Of a DNA stretch of 64,000 nucleotides, positions 53,101 through 60,959 are shown one piece after another. This stretch comes from a bacterium (GTDB lineage: Bacteria > Bacteroidota > Ignavibacteria > SZUA-365). Positions within the stretch are counted from its first letter, which is position 1. Each line of letters starts with the position of its first letter. Where the stretch lies: positions 289,644 to 353,643 of the forward strand of contig JAHLLD010000004.1 of NCBI GenBank assembly GCA_020444325.1, read 5' to 3'. The translations under genes and the position numbers were made by a program. The notes beneath the pieces were generated by a model. That model searched no databases, was not told the origin of the DNA, and was given only the letters and a program-made list of their open reading frames with translations.

Positions 53101-56080
53101 TTTCACAGGACTCGGTATTTACGGCATCGGCGGCGGCGCATGGTATCACATGAGCGCCACGAACGATGTGCCGGGCGCAGCTCAGCTGGAGGGAGACAAG
53201 GATAATGTCGATGGCTTCGACGTCGACAGTCCCGGCCAGACTTCTTCAGGTGTCGTGTACGAGCCCCGACCCGACATCGCCTTCGGTATGAAAGCGACAA
53301 TTGTGCTGGGCACCATGCCCGAACCCAAGGCCTTCAATGGAGACATTACGCTGGAGATAGAATTCTTCGAAGGCGGGGGACTCAAGAAAGTCGGCTTCCA
53401 CGGGAATGGGTATTTCGTGCAGGCGCTCGATCCGAAGAATCGTCCCGGCGAAGGCGCCGTGATCGTCGCAAGTGCGGATTTCGTATACGATAATGAATTC
53501 AAGCGCTTCGACGGACTCATATCCATCGCTTTCAATCTCAAGGCGGGTGACGCCGACCTGATAACCGGCGGCGGCGACGCGGCGTTTCACGTGAGCAAGG
53601 ACAAATGGTTCATCAAATTCGGAACGCCTGATAGTCCGCTGCAGCTCAACGTGCTCGACCTGCTTGCGATCAAGACTTATCTCATGGCGGGTAAGAACAG
53701 CCTCGGACCGATGCCCGATCTGCCCACGAGTCCTGTCGACTATGCCTCTGAACTCCCGAGTTTCAACGAAGACAACCCGCGTGCTTCGGAGACGGAGAAC
53801 GGTACCGGCTTCGCCATGGGACAGCAGCTGAGCATCGATACCGGGGAATTGAAATTCCTGATCTTCTATGCACAGCTGGTTATCGACTTCGGCTTCGACG
53901 TATCGATTCTCAAGACGAACGCTTACTGCGAGGAAGTCGGCGGCAAGATGGGATTCAATGGCTGGTATGCGACCGGACAGGTTTACACCGCCATCATTGC
54001 CGGGGTGGGAATCGACATCAATCTCTGGTTCGTGCAGAAGAAAATAGTCATCCTGGAGGTCGGGTTGATTGCCGCGCTCAAGGCGGGACTGCCGAAACCG
54101 ACCTGGATGATGGGCGAGGTGAAGGGATATTACAATGTGTTTGACGGACTGCTCACCGGACATGTGAACTTCAAGTTCCGCACGGGGACGTACTGTAATC
54201 CGAACGAGGGTGATCCTTTTGAAGGACTCAAGGTGATCAGCGACGTTGTTCCAACAGGCACGGAGACCGATTGCTTTGCCTTCCCTGAAGCCGCGTTCAA
54301 TCTCCCCGTCGGTACGGATAATGTCATTTCCGTCGAAATTATCGATGAGAACCAGGATCCCAAAACCGTGTCCTTCCGCTTTGAACTCAAGAAGTTCGAG
54401 ATTCGCAAAGTGAACGGAAATCAGAAAGTCGCCGGCAGCTGGGCGAAGTACAACGACGATCTCACCGCGCAGTTTGAAGCAGAGGAAATGTTCGATGAAC
54501 TCACGCAGTACCGCATCGACGTCGAAGTGTACGGCGACCGCAAGGTCAACGGGCAGTGGATACGCATCAAGGAATGCCAGGACTGTGAGAAGGATTACGT
54601 GGAAACCGAGACCGTGAATTTCACCACGGACAAAGCGCCTGAGAATTTCCGCAACGATCTGATCATCGAGACCGTGCCTGGACGCATGCAGCGCTACTTC
54701 CCAAAAGGCTCGACGGCGCAGGGCTTCATCAACTTCAAGCAGTATCCCTCGAACATCCCGCAGCTGCAGCCTGAGGATCCCGACTTCAAGTACAGCTATG
54801 TCGCCCGTTTCCAGGAAGTGAAATCCGGCAGCGAAGTGATTGGTACGACACCGATTCAGTGGGAGAACTCGGGAAGCTTCAAGGGTGTGAAATTCGGGCT
54901 CCCGTCACTCAAGCCCACGACACTGTACATCATCCAGATCGTGCGCAAGCGCGTGCCGAAAGGCGGTGGCGGCATGGTCAACAACATGAACATCAAGAGC
55001 AACGAACAGCAGAAGTCCGGCTCCAACTTTGAACAGAAGAAGTCGCCACAGTACCTCGGCAAGGGACAGTGGATGAAAGTGCGCCGATCGCGCTTCAACG
55101 CGATTCGTCTCGCGGACAACGAGTTCCTCGTCTACCAGCTTGCTTTCAAGACCAGCAAGTATCACACGTACGACAGCAAGCTGAAAGACTTCTACGACAC
55201 GGTCGATAAGATGGAGCGTCGCTCGAGCAATCAGAACAGTCTCGCGTATAATTCCCTGGAAATCAGATTCAAGGGGGATGAGGCGTTCGATCCGTACGAC
55301 ATCAACGAGTACTCGTACAAGAAGGGCTCGATCACGCATTATGTGGAGCCTGCATTCAAGGCCGAGGCAAAGAATATCGAGGGCGGGAATCAGCCCTGGT
55401 GGGCATGGCTGCGGAACAAGTACTTCGAGTACAGCATGGACGATCAGTACATCAATTCCGTGTACATCAACTCGGATATGATGGGGCAGGGACTCAATCC
55501 CCGCACCCGCCGCGAGTATCCGAGCGCGGGCGCCTATCGGCCGGGAAGCCGCATCACGCATGACACCAGGCTGTCACAGGTGAAATTCCCGCTCTGGGCT
55601 ACAGATCTCCGCTACACGGGCTCCGGTCCCAGCAACAAGCTCACCAACCAGGAAATCAACGCCGTGTACTGGAAGGATTATGTTCCACCCTCGCAGGGCA
55701 AGAGCATTGCCTCCAAGCTCAATTTCAAGACAGCAAAGGTGGTCAAGCTCAATCCCATGCTCAACATGGGCAACATGAACATCAAGCAGAACGAATTCCA
55801 CTACCTGGTGCTGCGATATGACGTCCCTGCCGTGATCATGCGTGACCGCGATCTGATTGTGGACGAACTGATATACCGCTATAACACCAGCCTCATGCAG
55901 CATCCGCCATTCTGGAGCTTCATGAAGTACAACTGTCCCCCCGACATCGCAGACGATCTCGGCGTACAGAACCCGAATCACTGGTCGATGCGTTTCGGAA
56001 ACGGGACGAAGATTCCCATAACGTTCCACGTGCGTGGCAAGAACTACGGAACCGACAGAACATATAATTTTAATCCTTGA
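50090..56080 (+). CDS. Giant TANFOR-type secreted protein (1996 aa)
   Basis: The start at 50090 gives a good signal peptide (LLLPLFVAIVLLFPAGSLHAQ); an ATG at 50048 is also in frame. Residues ~35-310 match what I know of TANFOR domains in Bacteroidota: YSFCVQAVDYQNGTPLS, a Cys-containing FN3-like unit and GKRYAWRVTARERLG. An acidic stretch (EEEDEEDVDIDE) follows at ~308. Residues ~400-1350 are long amphipathic beta strands (FVFDNSMIEKAEGGG, GDGIGLHFQGDDMVGLMLGF, FDGMARIGTGIPIFTGLGIY), suggesting an extended beta structure. The C-terminal third is mixed, with no T9SS sorting domain. It overlaps the barrel gene and is followed by the FN3 gene after 3 bp. Role unknown. Confidence 0.8.
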   Translation: MRIHSRLLRSLTGLLLLPLFVAIVLLFPAGSLHAQTDINVTTQVLPPYSPYLSDYVTIENKVVITLVNTTPAPKNVRLIGRIEGGNNITITIPQNYIPPQGIQLGPNEARALMGAELADYLNPDILQFQGISKAEVVQGNGLPEGDYSFCVQAVDYQNGTPLSLPAPSGCAYFSITHFEPPEILQPTCNQATMASSPQNLVMSWTIPAGAPPQNIEYVLTMTEMFPQDIDPNQAVLAATDPPFFQVVVQSNSFLYGPNAPQLESGKRYAWRVTARERLGSPKMLFKNNGHSGACYFLWQEGQLVENQGEEEDEEDVDIDEQYAEDCDVLNCAPQPLATGPASNKTYKVGDEVQIGYFVMTITSLSNPSASGLSGEGTIDAPIFHTQLKTTFQGLQVNAENKVFNGNVNGAYDPGSQVNQAMKDFSNNMDQITGEAVKSVSDFVKGGQKYVENFVDMNVQGLPFAWSKMLSGDVQLVNIVAVEFAPDGARLNAVFDMPIPEANNKILAFAQKNVCFHPTGLSVEGLQKLTMLGNDYTFDWGPSAQCTIEAAGGNNGGTYVAWNCDGFQELQIEGNFVFDNSMIEKAEGGGQVTASFVFNGSAWGDLLGEIDMDPFVIAGMQGMEMDIDEVVLDLSDIRNPQNISYPEGYNGTQGMDWRGFYFKNITLTLPDYLKKGNEPVQISLSNALINKTGFTGAVTVQPVFETDEGNLGGWAFSIDKFELAFVDNALVKGAFQGELEIPIASTGLGYSCLLSNSNQGLQTEFEVESLDDIDVPMWGATLTLQDGSAISVETVQNDVTVQAILSGELTIDKSFPEMKNVAVKIPDVEFKDLTIQNKKPYVTAEYFKFASPEKSFAGFPVSIDAGDGIGLHFQGDDMVGLMLGFQIGLDGNGESAISGGTSFTIWGKMQMVDGKQKWVIDKPQLNSINIEASVAACDIMGEINLYSGDEKFGDGFRGALKVTFRPVVEVSATVQFGSTTYKNGGERYRYWYFDGMARIGTGIPIFTGLGIYGIGGGAWYHMSATNDVPGAAQLEGDKDNVDGFDVDSPGQTSSGVVYEPRPDIAFGMKATIVLGTMPEPKAFNGDITLEIEFFEGGGLKKVGFHGNGYFVQALDPKNRPGEGAVIVASADFVYDNEFKRFDGLISIAFNLKAGDADLITGGGDAAFHVSKDKWFIKFGTPDSPLQLNVLDLLAIKTYLMAGKNSLGPMPDLPTSPVDYASELPSFNEDNPRASETENGTGFAMGQQLSIDTGELKFLIFYAQLVIDFGFDVSILKTNAYCEEVGGKMGFNGWYATGQVYTAIIAGVGIDINLWFVQKKIVILEVGLIAALKAGLPKPTWMMGEVKGYYNVFDGLLTGHVNFKFRTGTYCNPNEGDPFEGLKVISDVVPTGTETDCFAFPEAAFNLPVGTDNVISVEIIDENQDPKTVSFRFELKKFEIRKVNGNQKVAGSWAKYNDDLTAQFEAEEMFDELTQYRIDVEVYGDRKVNGQWIRIKECQDCEKDYVETETVNFTTDKAPENFRNDLIIETVPGRMQRYFPKGSTAQGFINFKQYPSNIPQLQPEDPDFKYSYVARFQEVKSGSEVIGTTPIQWENSGSFKGVKFGLPSLKPTTLYIIQIVRKRVPKGGGGMVNNMNIKSNEQQKSGSNFEQKKSPQYLGKGQWMKVRRSRFNAIRLADNEFLVYQLAFKTSKYHTYDSKLKDFYDTVDKMERRSSNQNSLAYNSLEIRFKGDEAFDPYDINEYSYKKGSITHYVEPAFKAEAKNIEGGNQPWWAWLRNKYFEYSMDDQYINSVYINSDMMGQGLNPRTRREYPSAGAYRPGSRITHDTRLSQVKFPLWATDLRYTGSGPSNKLTNQEINAVYWKDYVPPSQGKSIASKLNFKTAKVVKLNPMLNMGNMNIKQNEFHYLVLRYDVPAVIMRDRDLIVDELIYRYNTSLMQHPPFWSFMKYNCPPDIADDLGVQNPNHWSMRFGNGTKIPITFHVRGKNYGTDRTYNFNP

Positions 56081-56083
56081 TCG

Positions 56084-58219
56084 ATGATGGATATGCGAAC
56101 ACCATGCTGCGCAGGCAGCCTACGAAAAACATTCACCATTCTTTTTCTCGCCATGCTCGGTGTAGCTTCTCCGCTGCATGCACAGGCGCAGGACGCCGAC
56201 AGTGCGGCCACCTTCACGATGAAGCTCATTGCGCAGGGGACCCCGGATTCCGTCGTCCTTCGCTGGGGCTTTGAAGACTATCCCGTCTGGAAGGCTGCGG
56301 GGCGTGCAGGATTCGTCATCGAGCGCGCGGAGATTCGCAGCGACCAGAAGAACCCGAAGGAATTCGTGTGGCAGCGCCTGACGCCGGCAGCACTGCATCC
56401 CTTCAGTGTCGTGGAGTGGAAGGGGCGCTATGCGCCGCAGGATTCGCTCGCAGGAGCGGCCGTGCAGGCACTGCATGGACAAAGTGTGGTCACGAGTTCC
56501 GATCCCTTCGGATCCATCGTCGAGCTGCACATGCAGCAGGAGAACCTCATGGGCTTTGCTCTTCTTCTGGCGGACATGCGGGCGGACCTGGCTGATGGAC
56601 TTGGACTCCGCTACGTTGATCGCGACGTGCAGGCCGGGAAGGGATACATGTACCGCCTCAGTGTCGCACAGGTACTCCCCGACTTCCCGCTCGACACCGC
56701 TGTTGCCATCGCGGTGACACGAACGCCCGAAGCGCTGCCTGCGATCCAGTCCCTCACTGCGGAAGAAGGGGAGAAGCAGGTCGTTCTGCGCTGGGATCGT
56801 TATGAGCACCTGGAGAGAACATACGGGGGATATTTCATTGAGGAATCCACCGATGGAGGCGTGAACTTTGCTCCGCGGAATGATATTCCCTTCATGCCCG
56901 TCTCGCGTGACGGGGAAGACCCCGTACCGACCGTGCAGTACAGCATCCATCTCGATCGTAACTACGCTCCCGTGCATTACCGCATTCGCGGCATGACTGC
57001 TTTTGGTCAGCTCTCGCCGCCAGGCAAAGAATTACTCGCCATGGGGAGGGACAAAACCGCGCCAAAGCAGCCAGCCATTCAGCCGCATGAAATCGTGGAC
57101 GACAAATCAGTACTGCTGCGCTGGGAAATTCGCGGCGACGCAGACCCGGATCTCGATGGTTTCCTGATTGCGAAAAGCGTATCGCCGGAAGGACCGTTCG
57201 ATGCGGTCAGCGATCTTCTCCCGGTGACAGACCGCAGCTATATCGATGTGGACGTGAACAATCTCCCGGCACATTACTACGTGGTTTCCGCCGTGGATAC
57301 TGCGGGCAACAGCCGGATGTCCGCCCCGGTACTCGCGCTCTTTCCCGACTCGATTCCCCCCGCGATTCCGCAGGGACTGCATGCGAGCATCGACTCAAGT
57401 GGCGTCGTGCGCCTCGAGTGGACCGCGAACGAGGAGATCGATCTGCAGGGATATCGCGTGTTCTATGCAAACGACCCCACGCATGAGTTCCAGCAGCTGA
57501 CGAGACAGATTTCACAGGACACCGCCTTCGTCGATACGCTTACGCTGAAAACGCTGTCCGAAGAAATCTACTACAAGGTCACGGCACTGGATTACAACTT
57601 CAATCACTCGCCCTTCACCGAAGCACTGATGGTGGAGAAACCCGACATCGTCCCGCCTTCGGCACCGTTGATTCATGACATCGAGAGCATGGAAAACGGG
57701 GTGCGCATTTCCTGGCATCGCAGTCCCACCTCCGACGCCGCCGACCACATCATCGTTCGCCGCGAGCGCGGGAGCGAAGAGTGGACGCGCATGGACTCCC
57801 TCATCAGTCCCGCAATCACTTCCTTCACCGACACCAGCGTTGCTGCGGGCATGCTCTACGAATATGCAGTATATGCATATGACGATGACGGACTCCGGTC
57901 CCCGCTCAGCAACATCATCAGCGCGCGAAGCCGGGCACCGCAGCGCTACGCAGCACCCGACAACGTGGTTGGTACGTGGAACGCGGACAGCGGCCGCGTG
58001 CAGCTCACCTGGAGCTTCGAGGGTCCCCCTTGCCGCTTCATCGTCTACCGCACCGACAGCAACGCTCCCGCGCGCATGTACCACAGTCTCGACAGCGGTG
58101 TGCTCGCGTACGAAGACGCCCAGGTCAGCAGCGGCACCTACAAGTATGCTCTCAAGGCCATCTACCCCGACGGAGGAGAATCCGCGCTCAAGTACACTCC
58201 CACGGTGACAGTGCCGTAA
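56084..58219 (+). CDS. Secreted fibronectin type III protein
   Basis: A 711-residue protein with a signal peptide (FTILFLAMLGVASPLHAQAQ). An N-terminal domain (~40-220, VVLRWGFEDYPVWKAAGRAG) is followed by about five FN3-like units, each with an RW/TW-type strand and a Y-x-V motif: VLRWDRYEHLERTYGGYFI, LLRWEIRGDADPDLDGFLIA, RLEWTANEEIDLQGYRVFYA, ISWHRSPTSDAADHIIV and LTWSFEGPPCRFIVYRT. Three bases separate it from the giant gene. The barrel-TANFOR-FN3 order suggests one surface assembly. A by-chance copy of the TATGCA palindrome lies inside the coding region at 57863. Confidence 0.85.
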   Translation: MMDMRTPCCAGSLRKTFTILFLAMLGVASPLHAQAQDADSAATFTMKLIAQGTPDSVVLRWGFEDYPVWKAAGRAGFVIERAEIRSDQKNPKEFVWQRLTPAALHPFSVVEWKGRYAPQDSLAGAAVQALHGQSVVTSSDPFGSIVELHMQQENLMGFALLLADMRADLADGLGLRYVDRDVQAGKGYMYRLSVAQVLPDFPLDTAVAIAVTRTPEALPAIQSLTAEEGEKQVVLRWDRYEHLERTYGGYFIEESTDGGVNFAPRNDIPFMPVSRDGEDPVPTVQYSIHLDRNYAPVHYRIRGMTAFGQLSPPGKELLAMGRDKTAPKQPAIQPHEIVDDKSVLLRWEIRGDADPDLDGFLIAKSVSPEGPFDAVSDLLPVTDRSYIDVDVNNLPAHYYVVSAVDTAGNSRMSAPVLALFPDSIPPAIPQGLHASIDSSGVVRLEWTANEEIDLQGYRVFYANDPTHEFQQLTRQISQDTAFVDTLTLKTLSEEIYYKVTALDYNFNHSPFTEALMVEKPDIVPPSAPLIHDIESMENGVRISWHRSPTSDAADHIIVRRERGSEEWTRMDSLISPAITSFTDTSVAAGMLYEYAVYAYDDDGLRSPLSNIISARSRAPQRYAAPDNVVGTWNADSGRVQLTWSFEGPPCRFIVYRTDSNAPARMYHSLDSGVLAYEDAQVSSGTYKYALKAIYPDGGESALKYTPTVTVP

Positions 58220-58334
58220 GGGTAAGCGGAAACTCAATGCGAACCGGGCGACTGCATTGCATTGCTTCGCGGAAGGCGGCGGACTATTTTGTACGCACAT
58301 CTCGCGCGCCTTTTCACCCCGATGGAGTCGTCTC

Positions 58335-59720
58335 ATGTCCGTCAGTTTCCCGTGCCGTTCCGCAGTTCGTGTCTGTGCAGGAGGGATGCTTCTGCTCTCC
58401 ATGTTCACTTTCCTCCCGATTTCATCGACTGCCCAGTCGCTGAGCGCCCAGTCGCTGAGTGCCCAGTCGCTGAGCGCCCAGTCGCTGAGCGCCCAGTCGC
58501 TGAGCGCCCAGCCGCTGAGCGCCCAGTCGCTGAGCGCCCAGTCGTTCAACGCGCGGGCGTGGTCCCCGGCCCGTTCCGAACTCATCGAAGACATCCTCGC
58601 TGCTGTCTCCACCGATACGCTCATGCTGCGCATGCGGGAGCTCTGCGGCGAGGAAGAAATCGAGTTTCAGGGGATCGGCGATACCATAAGGAACCGGCGG
58701 GATAATTACGGTGCGAATGACAATCATCTGGCGGCAGATTATCTCATGGCTGTCCTCGCGCGATATGGACTCGAGGTGCGGGACCAGAAGTTCGAGCAGA
58801 CGGGCAGGAATGTCATCGGACTGCAGCGGGGGAGTGATGCTTCGGGTATGAAATATATCATCTGTGGACATTATGACGCAGCGTACTTCGGCTATCCGGG
58901 TGCGGACGACAATGCCAGCGGCACGGCTGCTGTGCTGGAAGCGGCACGCCTTTTGTCGACCTATCCCATGCGGTATGATGTGGAGTACATTCTCTGGGAT
59001 GCCGAAGAGCGGGGACTCGTGGGCAGCAGGTATTACGCCGAGCAGGCGCGGCTGCAGGGAGACAGCATTCTGGGCGTCATCAATTGCGACATGATCTCAT
59101 GGGATTCCGACAGCGACTTCAACGCCGCGCTGAATTACAATCAGGATATTGCCGCGCCGCTGATCACCGCCATGCAGCAGGTAAATACGACGTATGCGCT
59201 CGGACTCACCCTCGCGGTCAACAAGGAAGCCAGCACGCCCAGCGACAACTATTCCTTCGCGCGTTTCGATTATCCTTCCTTCCTGCTGATTGAGGACTGG
59301 ACGGATTTCAATCCTTTCTATCACAGCGAGGAAGATCTGCCCGAGAAGGTCAATCCTTTCTTTTTCACACAGATGACGAAAGCCGCGATCGGCACACTCG
59401 CACAGCTGGCTGATGTCAGCAACGCGCTCTCGGTCGGGGGTACGCCGCATCCGCTGCCGGAGATCGCACTGCACACGCCATCACCCCATCCCTTCCACGG
59501 CCTTACCGCATTGCGTTTCACGCTGCCGCGCGCGCAGCATGTCCGCATCGAGCTATTTGACGCGGTGGGACGTCTCGTGAGCACGATCGCTGACATTGAA
59601 GGACGAGAGGGACTGCAGCAGGTGGGTTTCGACGCATCCGCTCTGAATCCCGGTTATTATCTCCTGCGCATGATCACGCCAACCGGAAGTACACAGATCG
59701 CCGTGCTGCGGGGGAATTGA
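58335..59720 (+). CDS. M28-family zinc aminopeptidase with T9SS sorting domain
   Basis: A 461-residue exported peptidase. The start at 58335 has GGAG 7 bp upstream and a signal peptide (AGGMLLLSMFTFLPISSTAQ). Residues 33-72 are a five-residue repeat (AQSLS, seven copies plus one variant). The catalytic domain has zinc ligands in ICGHYDAAYFG (H179), PGADDNASG, the Glu pair DAEERGLVGS and INCDMISW, the usual di-zinc M28 set. A type A T9SS sorting domain ends it (LHTPSPHPFHGLTALRFTLP, LFDAVGRLVST, YYLLRM). It removes N-terminal residues from peptides at the surface. It lies 115 bp after the FN3 gene. Confidence 0.92.
   Translation: MSVSFPCRSAVRVCAGGMLLLSMFTFLPISSTAQSLSAQSLSAQSLSAQSLSAQSLSAQPLSAQSLSAQSFNARAWSPARSELIEDILAAVSTDTLMLRMRELCGEEEIEFQGIGDTIRNRRDNYGANDNHLAADYLMAVLARYGLEVRDQKFEQTGRNVIGLQRGSDASGMKYIICGHYDAAYFGYPGADDNASGTAAVLEAARLLSTYPMRYDVEYILWDAEERGLVGSRYYAEQARLQGDSILGVINCDMISWDSDSDFNAALNYNQDIAAPLITAMQQVNTTYALGLTLAVNKEASTPSDNYSFARFDYPSFLLIEDWTDFNPFYHSEEDLPEKVNPFFFTQMTKAAIGTLAQLADVSNALSVGGTPHPLPEIALHTPSPHPFHGLTALRFTLPRAQHVRIELFDAVGRLVSTIADIEGREGLQQVGFDASALNPGYYLLRMITPTGSTQIAVLRGN
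58431..58550. repeat. 15-bp minisatellite in the M28 peptidase gene
   Basis: The unit GCCCAGTCGCTGAGC starts at 58431, 58446, 58461, 58476, 58491, 58506 (one substitution) and 58521; an eighth, diverged unit is at 58536. Copies are nearly identical, as expected of recent slippage. In frame it encodes AQSLS. Confidence 0.95.
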
Positions 59721-59723
59721 GGC

Positions 59724-60788
59724 ATGGGTATTCTCAAGAACATGTTCGGGAAGAAAGCGGAGGTTTCCGAGGAAGAGAACACCCACGAGCTTGAGCAGAA
59801 GCTCGAGGAGAGTCGCCTGCGTGAAGCGAGCATGGCCGATGACTGGAGGAAGAGTAAACCGCAGCTTGAACTGCTGGCGCGATTTTTCCGCGGTGCCGAT
59901 CCCTGGAAGTTCATCGGGAAGGAGCACTGGGAGGATGTCCTCAGCGCGAAACCCGAGCATGTCATCGACAGGCTACGTACACAGGGCGCGCTGGTTCCTG
60001 CTCCCGCGGGCATCGCCCTCGCGCTGCGCTACGGCATCGAGGATCTGCGCTACATGCTTTCAGAGCGCGAGCTGCCGGTGGAGGGGACGAAGGAAGAACT
60101 GATACGACGCCTGATCGGGAAGGATCCGGATCATGTCCGCACGCTGCATGCCGAGATCAATGTCCTTATGCTTTCTGACGATGCGCGCCGGCAGGTCATC
60201 CGATACGTCAAAGCCGAACGTGAGCGCCGCGAGGTGGCCGAGCGCAAGGCGCTTGTCGGATTGCTGCAGCGCGACTATCTGCGTGCCGCGCTTGCAGTGG
60301 CGGAATTCCAGGAAGACAGTGTGTTTCCACGTGGAGTGGGACTCGCATTCAACGACGAAGACCAGCGCGTGAATGGGGAATTTCTCCAGCGCCTGTTCGA
60401 GAAGACACCGGCGTTACTGGCCGATATTGACGCCGAAAAACTCGACGTCCTGCGTGCTCCCGCAGGCATGGCATTTCTCTGGGGAAAAGACTCCGCCGCT
60501 TCATGGATACCGAAAGATTTTGAGCTCGAGTCCTCCTGGACAACGGACACGATCTGCACACTCCTGCAGACGCATACGCGCTACCTGCACGATCTCGACC
60601 GCTATCGCGATTCGAAGTACGACAAGTTCGAGATCTGGGCGAAAAACGATGTGCACACATGTGCCTCCTGCCGAAGTCTCAAGGGCGAGCTATATCGGCT
60701 CGAAAGCCTCCCCGAACTGCCGCATGCCGACTGCAGCTCCCCGCAGGGCTGCCGCTGCAGCATTGTCGTGTCAGAACACGCCTTCTAA
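59724..60788 (+). CDS. Cytoplasmic protein with SAP-like helix pair and Cys-rich C-terminus
   Basis: A 354-residue protein without signal peptide. The N-terminus is a charged coiled coil (EENTHELEQKLEESRLREAS). Residues ~110-135 look like a SAP nucleic-acid-binding motif (LPVEGTKEELIRRLIGKD). The C-terminus has CASCRSLKGELYRLESLP and HADCSSPQGCRCSIV, a Cys/His set like the zinc-binding end of phage head-morphogenesis (SPP1 gp7/MuF) proteins. It starts 3 bp after the M28 gene, so an intracellular protein is coupled to a secreted peptidase gene. No other phage gene is near. Function unknown. Confidence 0.7.
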   Translation: MGILKNMFGKKAEVSEEENTHELEQKLEESRLREASMADDWRKSKPQLELLARFFRGADPWKFIGKEHWEDVLSAKPEHVIDRLRTQGALVPAPAGIALALRYGIEDLRYMLSERELPVEGTKEELIRRLIGKDPDHVRTLHAEINVLMLSDDARRQVIRYVKAERERREVAERKALVGLLQRDYLRAALAVAEFQEDSVFPRGVGLAFNDEDQRVNGEFLQRLFEKTPALLADIDAEKLDVLRAPAGMAFLWGKDSAASWIPKDFELESSWTTDTICTLLQTHTRYLHDLDRYRDSKYDKFEIWAKNDVHTCASCRSLKGELYRLESLPELPHADCSSPQGCRCSIVVSEHAF

Positions 60789-60806
60789 CTCCCTGATCAA
60801 AGCATT

Positions 60807-60823
60807 TATGCACTTTCTGCATA
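60807..60823. repeat. TATGCA-N5-TGCATA palindrome, copy C1
   Basis: The core is TATGCA-CTTTC-TGCATA, 19 bp past the stop of the SAP/Cys-rich gene, followed by TTTTTCC. Confidence 0.8.
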
Positions 60824-60839
60824 TTTTTCCGTGAAGAAT

Positions 60840-60856
60840 TATGCAGTTTCTGCATA
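60840..60856. repeat. TATGCA-N5-TGCATA palindrome, copy C2
   Basis: The core is TATGCA-GTTTC-TGCATA, exactly 33 bp from C1. Confidence 0.8.
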
Positions 60857-60872
60857 TTGGTCAGCCGCAGAT

Positions 60873-60889
60873 TATGCACGTGCTGCATA
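60873..60889. repeat. TATGCA-N5-TGCATA palindrome, copy C3
   Basis: The core is TATGCA-CGTGC-TGCATA, exactly 33 bp from C2. This cluster lies between convergent gene ends, not upstream of a gene. Confidence 0.8.
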
Positions 60890-60899
60890 AAATACAGAG

Positions 60900-60923
60900 C
60901 AAGGCCCCGATGTCGGGGCCTTG
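60900..60923. terminator. Bidirectional stem-loop between convergent genes
   Basis: CAAGGCCCCGA (60900-60910) and TCGGGGCCTTG (60913-60923) form a perfect 11-bp GC-rich stem. The downstream T content is modest in both directions (CTCTGTATTTTA on the - strand). It probably ends the - strand propeller gene transcript. Confidence 0.6.
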
Positions 60924-60959
60924 TGCGTTGATATCGGTATTTCAAAGGCTGGATGGGTC

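Noticed and set aside
57512..58633. Antisense frame with a repeated ALSDW pattern
   Set aside because: This is only the complementary reading of the AQSLS minisatellite of the M28 peptidase gene.
60807..60889. Three 17-bp repeats at 33-bp spacing as a CRISPR array
   Set aside because: Repeats are palindromic and only 17 bp, spacers are 16 bp, the same motif recurs at other spacings, and there are no cas genes.
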